Source: Thioalkalivibrio sulfidiphilus | GTDB taxonomy: Bacteria; Pseudomonadota; Gammaproteobacteria; Ectothiorhodospirales; Ectothiorhodospiraceae | Assembly: GCF_000377945.1 (NCBI RefSeq) | Contig: NZ_KB898922.1 | Location: forward strand, 1-64,000 | DNA length: 64,000 nt | Reading direction: 5' to 3' | Part shown: piece by piece, positions 8,091 through 15,349 of the stretch | Layout of the letters: each line of letters starts with the position of its first letter | Position numbering within the stretch: position 1 is the stretch's first letter | Translations under genes and position numbers: made by a program | The notes under the pieces: model-generated | What the model saw: only the letters and a program-made list of their open reading frames with translations | Databases searched by the model: none | Told to the model about the DNA's origin: nothing

Positions 8091-9638
8091 ATGCTCGATC
8101 CTGTTGAACTCAGCCTGTTCGCCAGCCGGGTGGACTCCATCTGCGGCGAGATGGGCGTGCAGCTGGCCCAGGCGGCCTTCTCGCCCAACATCCGCGACCG
8201 GCTGGATTTCTCCTGTGCCCTGTTCGACGCAGACGGCGGGCTGTGCGCCCAGGCGGCCCACATCCCGGTGCACCTGGGCAGCATGGCCTATGCCATGGCC
8301 GACATCGTCGCGGGACTCGAATGGGCCCCGGGGGACATGGTGATGCTCAATGATCCATTCCTCGGTGGCACCCACCTGCCAGATGTGACCGTGGTGGCGC
8401 CCCTGTTCGTGGGGGATGCGCTGGTGGCCTTCGTGGCCAACCGCGCCCACCACGCGGACATCGGCGGCGAGGCGCCGGGTTCCATGCCCCTGTCCCGCAG
8501 CCTGCTGGAGGAGGGCATCCTGATCCCGCCCGGGCACATCGTGCGGGGCGGCGTGCTGAACCGGTTACGGCTCGCCGAGATCACCGCCGCCACCCGCAAT
8601 CCCCGGGACGCCGAGGGGGATTTCGCCGCCCAGATCAGTGCCAACCGCCGGGGGCTTGAACGCCTGGCTGCGCTCATCGAGGCCATGGGCGTGAACACCT
8701 GGCACCAGGCGGTCGCACAGCTCAACGACTATGGCGCGCGCCTGGCACGCAGCGCCCTGGTGGCCATCCCCGAGGGGCGCTTCGAATTCGAGGACTGCAT
8801 GGACGATGACGGACTCGGTCACGCGGACATCCCCATCCGGGTGGCCATCGAGCGTCACGGCGAGGATCTTGCCGTGGACTTCGCCGGCACTGCGTCCCAG
8901 GTCCAGGGCAACATCAACTGCCCCCTGTCGGTGACCGCCGCCGGCGTGTTTTATGCCCTGCGCTGCCTCATGCCGCCCCAGACCCCCGCCTGTGCCGGGA
9001 CCTTCAGCCCGATCCGCCTGCGCGCCCCCGAGGGCTCGCTGCTCAATGCATCGAGACCCGCCGCCGTGGCCGCCGGGAACGTGGAGACCAGCACCCGGGT
9101 GGTGGACGTGGTGCTCGGCGCGCTGGCACGCGCCCTGCCGGAACGCATCCCCGCCGCCAGCCACGGCAGCATGAACAACGTCGCCATGGGTTATGGCGGC
9201 AAGCATCCCTGGGGCTACTACGAGACCCTGGGCGGCGGCATGGGCGCCGGCCGCAACGGCGGTGGCCTGTCGGCCGTGCAGACCCACATGACCAACACCC
9301 GCAACACGCCCATCGAGGTGCTGGAGAGCCGCTACCCGTTACGGGTGCGCCGCTACGCCCTGCGACGCGGCTCCGGCGGGCAGGGCACCCGCCCCGGCGG
9401 CGACGGCCTGATCCGCAGCTACGAGTTCCTGGCCCCCGCCCACGTGACCCTGCTCACCGAACGCCGTCGCCACGCCCCCTGGGGGATCAACAGCGGTGGC
9501 GATGGAGCGCCCGGCATCAACCGCCTCAACGACGAGATCCTCCCCGGCAAGGTCAGCCGCGAAGTGCAGCCAGGCGACGTGCTCACCATCGAGACCCCGG
9601 GCGGTGGTGCCTTTGGCACAGTGGCTAGTGGCAAGTAG
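8091..9638 (+). CDS. Hydantoinase B/oxoprolinase-family protein (HyuB-like)
   Basis: A 515-residue member of the HyuB / N-methylhydantoinase B family. Members usually pair with HyuA to open 5-membered cyclic amides with ATP, or form part of oxoprolinase and acetone carboxylase. Family signatures include ML(N)DPFLGGTHLPDV, NRAHHADIGG, NINCPLSVTAAGV and a Gly-rich ETLGGGMGAGRNGGG. Length is typical for the B subunit. No HyuA gene is present in the window, so the substrate is unknown. ATG 8091 is preferred over a TTG at 8079 in the same frame. The stop codon lies inside the left arm of a snap-back element, so the C-terminal few residues (ASGK) are encoded by repeat DNA. Confidence 0.85.
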   Translation: MLDPVELSLFASRVDSICGEMGVQLAQAAFSPNIRDRLDFSCALFDADGGLCAQAAHIPVHLGSMAYAMADIVAGLEWAPGDMVMLNDPFLGGTHLPDVTVVAPLFVGDALVAFVANRAHHADIGGEAPGSMPLSRSLLEEGILIPPGHIVRGGVLNRLRLAEITAATRNPRDAEGDFAAQISANRRGLERLAALIEAMGVNTWHQAVAQLNDYGARLARSALVAIPEGRFEFEDCMDDDGLGHADIPIRVAIERHGEDLAVDFAGTASQVQGNINCPLSVTAAGVFYALRCLMPPQTPACAGTFSPIRLRAPEGSLLNASRPAAVAAGNVETSTRVVDVVLGALARALPERIPAASHGSMNNVAMGYGGKHPWGYYETLGGGMGAGRNGGGLSAVQTHMTNTRNTPIEVLESRYPLRVRRYALRRGSGGQGTRPGGDGLIRSYEFLAPAHVTLLTERRRHAPWGINSGGDGAPGINRLNDEILPGKVSREVQPGDVLTIETPGGGAFGTVASGK

Positions 9639-9756
9639 CAAGTGGCTAGGAAAACCGGTGTTAGAATGCTTAGGCAGGTGATGCCGTCATCCATCGAGAT
9701 GTGAGCGGCAGCCACTGCGCACTTCCTTGCCACTCGCCACTTGAGACTAGCCACTG
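9619..9756. repeat. Snap-back element (CAGTGGCTAGTGGCAAG type)
   Basis: Left arm 9619-9650 and right arm 9725-9756 are imperfect reverse complements made of GTGGCAAG/GTGGCTAG words. The left arm contains the hyuB-like stop codon, and the right arm ends only five bases before the ATG of the next gene, where a ribosome site would be expected. The same words recur at 27711-27885. Confidence 0.8.
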
Positions 9757-9761
9757 CCCTT

Positions 9762-11543
9762 ATGTGCGGCATCTGCGGTGAACTGAATTTCCACGGCGCG
9801 CTCCCCGAGCTCTCCTCCATCCGGCGCATGCTGGACAGGCTCGAGCGGCGCGGTCCCGACCACGAAGGCATGTGGAGCGACGGCTCGCTCGCCTTCGGCC
9901 ACCGGCGCCTGTCCATCCTCGATCTCTCCGAGCGCGCTCATCAGCCCATGCTGGATCCGGGGCTCGGCTATGCGGTGGTATTCAACGGCACGATCTACAA
10001 CTTCCGGGATCTGCGTGCGCAGCTGGAGGCGCGCGGGCACCGGTTCTTCTCCACCGGCGACACCGAGGTGATCCTCAAGGCCTACGCCGAGTGGGGCGGG
10101 GATTGCGTGCGCCACTTCAAGGGCATGTTCGCCATCGCCCTGTGGGACCTGCGCAACCGGCGCCTGTTCCTGGCCCGGGACCGCATGGGCATCAAGCCTC
10201 TGTACTACACCCAGGACACCCAGCGCCTGCGCTTCGCCTCCAACAGCCAGGCCCTGCTGGCCGCCGGCGGCGTGGACACCGCCGTCGACCCGGTGGCCCT
10301 GCATCACCACTTCACCCTGCACGCGGTGGTGCCCGCGCCGCGCACCCTGTTCAAGGGCATCCGCAAGCTGCCGCCGGCGCACACCCTGACCATCGAGGCC
10401 GACGGGCGTAGCCACCTGACCCGCTACTGGCACCTGGATGCCGTGCGCCCTTCCGAGTCGCGCAGCGAGCAGGAATGGATCGATGCCATCCACGAGAGCC
10501 TGCGCCTGGCGGTGAAACGCCGGCTGGAGATCGCCGACGTGCCCGTGGGTGTGCTGCTCTCCGGTGGGCTGGATTCCAGCCTGCTGGTGGCGCTGCTGGC
10601 CGAGAGCGGCGTGCAGGGCCTGAAGACCTTCACCGTGGGCTTCGAGGACCAGCCCGAGGAGAAGGGCAGCGAGTTCGAGTATTCCGATCCGGTGGCCGAG
10701 CGCTACGCCACCGAGCATCATCGCTTTCACGTGCCCAATGCCGAGGTGCTCACCCGCCTGCCCGAGGCGGTGGATGCCATGGCCGAGCCCATGGTGGGCC
10801 AGGACGCGGTGGCCTTCTACCTGCTCTCGGAGCAGGTCTCCAGGCACGTCAAGGTGGTGCAGTCGGGGCAGGGTGCGGACGAGGTCTTCGGCGGCTATTT
10901 CTGGTATCCGCGCATGGCCGGGGAGACCGAGGGCAGCCGGGTGGAGCGTTTCCGCAAACACTACTTCGACCGGGACCACGAGGAATTCGCGCGCATGATC
11001 GACCCGGCCCTGGTGGACGGGGACCATACCGCCGCCCTGATCGGCGAACTGCTGGACGCCCCGGGCGCGGACACCATGCTGGACGCGGTGCTGCGCCTGG
11101 ACGTGACCACGCTGATCGTGGACGACCCGGTCAAACGGGTGGACAACATGACCATGGCCTGGGGCCTGGAGGCACGGGTGCCGTTCCTGGACCACGAGCT
11201 GGTGGAACTGGCCGCCGCCATGCCGCCGGAACTGAAACTCCAGGAGGGCGGCAAGTACGCCCTGCGCAAGATTGCCCGCGGTCGCCTGCCCGATGCGGTG
11301 ATCGACCGGCCCAAGGGCTATTTCCCGGTGCCCGCGTTGAAATACGTGCGCGGCGAGTTCCTGGACTTCATGCGCGACATCCTGGATTCCCGCGCCTGCC
11401 GGGAGCGGGGCCTGTATCAGCGGGACTACGTGGAGATGCTGCTCAAGGCCCCCGAGCAGCACCTCACCCGCATCCAGGGCAGCAAGCTCTGGCACCTGGC
11501 GCTGCTGGAGTTCTGGTTGCAGCGCAACGTGGATGGGCGGTGA
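9762..11543 (+). CDS. N-acetylglutaminylglutamine amidotransferase (asparagine-synthase family)
   Basis: A 593-residue AsnB-like protein. The N-terminal class II glutaminase starts at the catalytic Cys2 (MCGICGELNF), with RRGPDHEG and FNGTIYNFRDL. The ATP-pyrophosphatase domain carries the PP-loop VLLSGGLDSSLL near residue 265 and LEARVPFLDHELVEL. The segments LHAVVPAPRTLFKGIRKLPP and GQGADEVFGGYFWYPRM match what I recall of the amidotransferase that makes the osmolyte N-acetylglutaminylglutamine amide, more closely than asparagine synthetase B. In that pathway it normally sits beside a GNAT-ATP-grasp synthetase, which is absent from this window. The start is fixed because Cys2 must be exposed. 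An ordinary asparagine synthetase role remains possible. Confidence 0.82.
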   Translation: MCGICGELNFHGALPELSSIRRMLDRLERRGPDHEGMWSDGSLAFGHRRLSILDLSERAHQPMLDPGLGYAVVFNGTIYNFRDLRAQLEARGHRFFSTGDTEVILKAYAEWGGDCVRHFKGMFAIALWDLRNRRLFLARDRMGIKPLYYTQDTQRLRFASNSQALLAAGGVDTAVDPVALHHHFTLHAVVPAPRTLFKGIRKLPPAHTLTIEADGRSHLTRYWHLDAVRPSESRSEQEWIDAIHESLRLAVKRRLEIADVPVGVLLSGGLDSSLLVALLAESGVQGLKTFTVGFEDQPEEKGSEFEYSDPVAERYATEHHRFHVPNAEVLTRLPEAVDAMAEPMVGQDAVAFYLLSEQVSRHVKVVQSGQGADEVFGGYFWYPRMAGETEGSRVERFRKHYFDRDHEEFARMIDPALVDGDHTAALIGELLDAPGADTMLDAVLRLDVTTLIVDDPVKRVDNMTMAWGLEARVPFLDHELVELAAAMPPELKLQEGGKYALRKIARGRLPDAVIDRPKGYFPVPALKYVRGEFLDFMRDILDSRACRERGLYQRDYVEMLLKAPEQHLTRIQGSKLWHLALLEFWLQRNVDGR

Positions 11544-11617
11544 GTCATCTGCCGCCGAGCGGGGCGATGGAATGGACAGGATTTGTCAGGACTCAGGATC
11601 GCGACGTAAAGCTTTTT

Positions 11618-11683
11618 GACAGGATTAACATGATTAACAGGGTTTAAGGCGGCTTAAATCCTGTTAATCATGTTAATCCTGTC
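11618..11683. repeat. Snap-back element: perfect 24-base arms, stem extendable to 31 pairs
   Basis: Arms 11618-11641 and 11660-11683 (GACAGGATTAACATGATTAA... and its exact reverse complement) are perfect over 24 bases. The stem continues through a G.T pair and six more pairs (TTTAAG/CTTAAA) to a GCGG tetraloop. Downstream at 11700-11762 come a second AATCCTGTCC word and a CTCTGCGCCTCTGCGGC tract. That is the same composite order as at 2666-2729 and 4886-4949. Confidence 0.9.
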
Positions 11684-11850
11684 AGATCCTTTATCTTTGG
11701 CCCTTTTCTACAAGTCCTGAAAAATCCTGTCCATTCATTTCTCTGCGCCTCTGCGGCAGATTCTCCCACAGCCGGCCCGTTTATTTGCCGGGGGGTGGGG
11801 TATAGACTAGGCGGCCGGATACATCTTTCTGATTTGCGAGGTTACAAGAC

Positions 11851-12180
11851 GTGGACGCGCTCGAACGCATCAAGCAGCAGGTGGAAAGCCACCCCGTGGT
11901 CATCTTCATGAAAGGCACGCCCCAGTTCCCCATGTGCGGCTTTTCCAGCCGTGCCGCGGAGGCGCTCAAGCAGTGTGGTCAGGAGTTCGCCTACGTGAAC
12001 GTGTTGGCCGACCAGGAGGTCTTCCAGGCCCTGCCCCAGTACGCCAACTGGCCTACCTTCCCCCAGATCTACATCGACGGCGAACTGGTGGGCGGCTGCG
12101 ACATCACCCTGGAACTGTTCCAGAGCGGTGAGCTGAAGAAGATGATCGACGAGGCGACCGCGAAGCGTAAAAGCGCCTGA
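11851..12180 (+). CDS. grxD: Monothiol glutaredoxin (Grx4 type)
   Basis: A 109-residue monothiol glutaredoxin with the CGFS active site (FPMCGFSSRAAE), FMKGTP at its glutathione-binding lysine, WPTFPQIYIDGELVGGCDI, and normal length. Grx4 proteins bind a [2Fe-2S] cluster with glutathione and pass it to iron-sulphur or iron-regulatory proteins, often with BolA. The GTG at 11851 is the start, preceded by GAGGT at good distance. It is a single gene, converging on the REC-GGDEF gene with a snap-back element between the stops. Confidence 0.94.
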   Translation: MDALERIKQQVESHPVVIFMKGTPQFPMCGFSSRAAEALKQCGQEFAYVNVLADQEVFQALPQYANWPTFPQIYIDGELVGGCDITLELFQSGELKKMIDEATAKRKSA

Positions 12181-12182
12181 CG

Positions 12183-12258
12183 GAAGTGCGAAGTGGGAAT
12201 TGGGAAGTGCGAAGTAAAAGCCTTTCAGTTCCCACTTCCCAATTCACACTTCCCACTT
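12183..12258. repeat. Snap-back element (GAAGTGGGAAGTGCGAAG type)
   Basis: About 32-base arms (12185-12216 and about 12226-12258) that are reverse complements with about four mismatches, made of GAAGTG/GGAATT words. It fills the gap between the convergent grxD and cyclase stops; the cyclase stop codon (12257-12259) begins inside it. Confidence 0.85.
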
Positions 12259-13264
12259 ACCCAACGACCCTGTTCCGTCCCTCGGCCTTCGCCCGGTAGA
12301 GATTTTCGTCGGCGGTCTTGAGTATCCCCTGGATGGTCACCATCTGCTCGCCGTGCCTGTAGCAGCAGGCGCCGATGGAGGCGGTGACCGGTATCTGGCC
12401 CTCGGAGGTGGGGAAGGGATCCTTGCTCACGGTGTCCAGCACCCGCTGGAAGATGGCGGGGTTGCAGTTGTCCACCTCGTGGAAGTGCATCACCAGGGCG
12501 AATTCCTCCCCCCCCAGTCGCGCCACCATGTCCATGGGACGCAGCGCCAGCCGCAGTCGCTTTGACAGGGTGGTCAGCACCTCGTCGCCCACGTCGTGGC
12601 CGTAGGTGTCGTTTATCTGCTTGAAGTGATCCACGTCCAGCAGCCCCACGCACAGGCCGCCCCCGCGCCCCTGGGTCTCCAGCACCACGGCCTCCAGGCG
12701 CTTGGTGAGCGCGCGGCGGTTGGGCAGGCCGGTGAGCGGGTCGGTGGTGGAGAGATATTCCAGCTGCCGGTTGGCGGCGGCCAGGGCGGAGGAGGTCTCC
12801 AGCACGGTGTTCTGCAGTCGCGCGATGCGCCCGGCCGCGTAGACCCGGGCGGCCAGCTGGGTCTGGTTGACCGGCTTGGTGAGGTAGTCGTCCACGCCGT
12901 GGCGGAAGGCCTCCATCATGGGCTCGTCGCCTTCCTTGCCGGTGAACAGGATGATGGCGGTGTAGTGACCGCGATCATCGTCCTTCTGGCGGATCGCTGC
13001 GGTCAGCTCCAGGCCGTTCATCTCCGGCATCACCCAGTCCGCCAGCACCACTTCGGCGCGACGGTCGCTGAGCATGGCCAGGCATTCCGAGGCCGAGCCG
13101 GCCATGCGGATGTCGGTGTAGCCGATGCGGTTGAGCGTGGTGCGCAGCACGGCACGGCTGTACTGCATGTCGTCGACGATGACGATGGCGAGGTCTTCGA
13201 CCATCCCTTGATCAGCCCTGGTTTGATTGTGTTTTGTCGTTGTCTCGGCCGTATTCGCTTCCAT
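12257..13264 (-). CDS. Response-regulator diguanylate cyclase (REC-GGDEF)
   Basis: A 335-residue protein. The N-terminal receiver domain (about 25-140) has acidic residues in IVIVDDMQYS, the phospho-acceptor Asp in VVLADWVMPEMNG, and a Lys-containing YLTKPVNQT. After a short linker comes a GGDEF domain (about 175-330) with the active-site sequence ARLGGEEFAL. RPMD lies five residues before GGEEF, a canonical RxxD inhibitory site, so product feedback is expected. It should make cyclic-di-GMP when phosphorylated by an unidentified kinase. The start at 13264 has a strong GGGAGGGGAG ribosome site. It follows rnt by 40 bases on the same strand. Confidence 0.93.
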   Translation of the reverse strand: MEANTAETTTKHNQTRADQGMVEDLAIVIVDDMQYSRAVLRTTLNRIGYTDIRMAGSASECLAMLSDRRAEVVLADWVMPEMNGLELTAAIRQKDDDRGHYTAIILFTGKEGDEPMMEAFRHGVDDYLTKPVNQTQLAARVYAAGRIARLQNTVLETSSALAAANRQLEYLSTTDPLTGLPNRRALTKRLEAVVLETQGRGGGLCVGLLDVDHFKQINDTYGHDVGDEVLTTLSKRLRLALRPMDMVARLGGEEFALVMHFHEVDNCNPAIFQRVLDTVSKDPFPTSEGQIPVTASIGACCYRHGEQMVTIQGILKTADENLYRAKAEGRNRVVG

Positions 13265-13304
13265 ATCGGCTTCTCCCCTCCCTTGGGCCCTTATAACGGC
13301 TTGT

Positions 13305-13955
13305 TCAGGCCTTGTCCATGAGCGTATCGACGGGCGGCATGGCCACCGGTCCCCAGCGGTTGATTACGTGACAGAAGAGATCGGCGGTCTTCTCCGCATC
13401 GTAGACGGCGGAGTGGGCCTCGCTGTTGCTCCACTCCATGCCCGCCGCCTGCACCGCCCGGGCCAGCACCGTCTGGCCGAAGGCCATGGCCGAGAGGGTG
13501 ACCGTATCCAGGCTGCTGAAGGGGTGGAAGGGGTTACGCTTGAGGCCGGCCCGTTCCGCGCCCTGGTGGATGAAGGACAGATCGAAGCCCGCATTGTGGC
13601 CCACCAGGATGGCGCGCTTGCAGGCATTGAGCTTCATCTCCTCGCGCACGCCGCGGAATACCGTGGCCAGGGCGTCCTTCTCGGGATGGGCGATGCGCAG
13701 CGGGTGCCAGGGATTGATGCCGTTCACTTCCAGGGATTTGGGGTCCAGGTTGGCCCCTTCGAAGGGCTGAACGTGGAAGGACAGGGTCTGGTGCCGGTAC
13801 AGCTGGCCTTCGGGGTCCATGCGCAGCAGCACCGCCGCCACCTGCAGCAGGGCGTCGGTGCGCGGGTTGAAGCCGCCGGTCTCCACGTCCACCACCACCG
13901 GCAGGAAGCCCCGGAAGCGCTGACCCATGGGGATGAAGTCGGATGTCTCGCTCAT
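13305..13955 (-). CDS. rnt: Ribonuclease T
   Basis: A 216-residue DEDD-family 3' exoribonuclease that trims the 3' ends of tRNA and other stable RNAs. The motifs are present: [12 protein letters not shown] (ExoI, DxE), [12 protein letters not shown] (ExoII) and [14 protein letters not shown] (ExoIII, HxxxxD). Length fits RNase T (about 215). The start at 13955 ([16 protein letters not shown]) matches the family; upstream in-frame sequence is repeat DNA. It lies between pyrC and the cyclase gene on the same strand. Confidence 0.95.
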   Translation of the reverse strand: MSETSDFIPMGQRFRGFLPVVVDVETGGFNPRTDALLQVAAVLLRMDPEGQLYRHQTLSFHVQPFEGANLDPKSLEVNGINPWHPLRIAHPEKDALATVFRGVREEMKLNACKRAILVGHNAGFDLSFIHQGAERAGLKRNPFHPFSSLDTVTLSAMAFGQTVLARAVQAAGMEWSNSEAHSAVYDAEKTADLFCHVINRWGPVAMPPVDTLMDKA

Positions 13956-13987
13956 GGGTGCGTAGGGTAATACAGACGGGGTGTGAA

Positions 13988-14060
13988 GGGCGAAGTAAGA
14001 ATTGGGAAGTGGGAAGTGAAAGGCCTCGCTTCGCACTTCCCAATTCCAACTTCCCACTTC
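13988..14060. repeat. Snap-back element (GAAGTGGGAAGTG type) overlapping the pyrC stop
   Basis: Left arm 13988-14020 (GGCGAAGTAAGAATTGGGAA...) pairs imperfectly with 14029-14060 (TCGCACTTCCCAATTCC...). It lies between pyrC and rnt, and the pyrC stop codon begins at its right end. Confidence 0.8.
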
Positions 14061-15099
14061 AGACGAGTTTCCAGCTTATCTTCCCACCGGCCCGCAGCGG
14101 CACCACCGTCTCTCCGCCCAGGGGATACTCCCCAGGCACCTCCCAGTCCTGCTTCACCAGGGTGATGCGCGCCTCGTTCACCGGCAGACCGTAGAAGCGC
14201 GGGCCGTTGAGGCTGGCGAAGGCCTCCAGCCTGTCCAGCGCGCCGGCTTGCTCGAAGGCCTCGGCGTAGAGCTCGATGGCGCCATGGGCGCTGTAGATGC
14301 CGGCGCAGCCGCAGGCGGACTCCTTGGCGCCCTTGGCATGGGGTGCGCTGTCGGTGCCCAGGAAGAAGCGCGGGTGACCCTCGGCCAGCACGTCCATGAT
14401 GGCCTTGCGATGGCTTTCCCGCTTGAGCACCGGCAGGCAGTAGTGGTGGGGGCGGATGCCGCCCTGGAACAGGGCGTTGCGGTTCATGAGGATGTGCTGG
14501 GGGGTCACCGTGGCGCCCACCTGATCACCGGCCTCGCGCACGAAGGCCACGGCATCCGCGGTGGTGATGTGCTCGAACACGATCCTGAGTCCGGGGAAAT
14601 CCCTGCGCAGCGGGGCCAGGGTCTGATCGATGAACACCGCCTCCCGGTCGAATACGTCCACGGACGGATCCGTGGCCTCGCCGTGCACCAGCAGGGGCAG
14701 GCCCGCCGCCTCCATGGCCTCCAGGGCGGCGTAGGTGTGGCGGATGTGGGTCACGCCCGCATCGGAATGGGTGGTGGCCCCGGCCGGATAGAGCTTGACG
14801 CCGAACACGATGCCGCTGTCCCGGGCGCGCAGGATCTCCTCGGGGGCGGTGGCGTCCGTGAGGTACAGGGTCATCAGCGGGGTGAAGTCCACGCCCTCGG
14901 GCACCGCCGCCAGGATGCGGTCGCGGTAGCCCTCGGCCTGGGCGGTGGTGGTCACCGGCGGCTTTAGGTTGGGCATGATGATGGCCCGGGCGAAGCGTGC
15001 GGCGGTGTGGGGCACCACGTCCTTGAGCACCGCGCCGTCGCGCAGGTGCAGGTGCCAGTCGTCGGGACGTCGCAGGGTGAGGGTCTGGGGGGCGGTCAT
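14059..15099 (-). CDS. pyrC: Dihydroorotase
   Basis: A 346-residue class II dihydroorotase for pyrimidine synthesis, cyclising carbamoyl aspartate to dihydroorotate. Zinc and substrate motifs are present: [13 protein letters not shown] (HxH near residue 16), the carboxylated-lysine strand [20 protein letters not shown], and [16 protein letters not shown]. Length and order match E. coli PyrC. The start at 15099 ([14 protein letters not shown]) is the family start; sequence further upstream does not match. It diverges from aceE across a 250-base control region. Confidence 0.96.
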   Translation of the reverse strand: MTAPQTLTLRRPDDWHLHLRDGAVLKDVVPHTAARFARAIIMPNLKPPVTTTAQAEGYRDRILAAVPEGVDFTPLMTLYLTDATAPEEILRARDSGIVFGVKLYPAGATTHSDAGVTHIRHTYAALEAMEAAGLPLLVHGEATDPSVDVFDREAVFIDQTLAPLRRDFPGLRIVFEHITTADAVAFVREAGDQVGATVTPQHILMNRNALFQGGIRPHHYCLPVLKRESHRKAIMDVLAEGHPRFFLGTDSAPHAKGAKESACGCAGIYSAHGAIELYAEAFEQAGALDRLEAFASLNGPRFYGLPVNEARITLVKQDWEVPGEYPLGGETVVPLRAGGKISWKLV

Positions 15100-15213
15100 G
15101 GCCTGATTCCTGTGTCTTTTCGGTAGCTTGCGGGTGTGACGGGGTGTGCCGATTGCTGCGCTGCACATTGACCTGTTTGCCCCGAGGCTTGAACATACCC
15201 GGCTTTGCTCTGC

Positions 15214-15227
15214 CCCGTGATCACGGG
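15214..15227. promoter_or_regulatory. Perfect 14-base palindrome in the pyrC/aceE divergent control region
   Basis: CCCGTGATCACGGG is a complete dyad about 115 bases upstream of pyrC and 120 bases upstream of aceE. It could be a repressor operator for either unit. It does not match the PdhR consensus I know. Confidence 0.35.
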
Positions 15228-15349
15228 CGGGCTCAACAGAATAACTAACATATCAGGATTCTCCCCGGTTTGACCCTCCCGCCTGTGTCCGCCCTGAATG
15301 GGGCAGGGGATGGCCGGCCGGTCACGGAACCTGACCCCACGAGGCTGGC

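Noticed and set aside
9419..9916. Minus-strand frame across the hyuB-like end and the snap-back element
   Set aside because: It bridges two real plus-strand genes and repeat DNA and contains runs of translated repeat.
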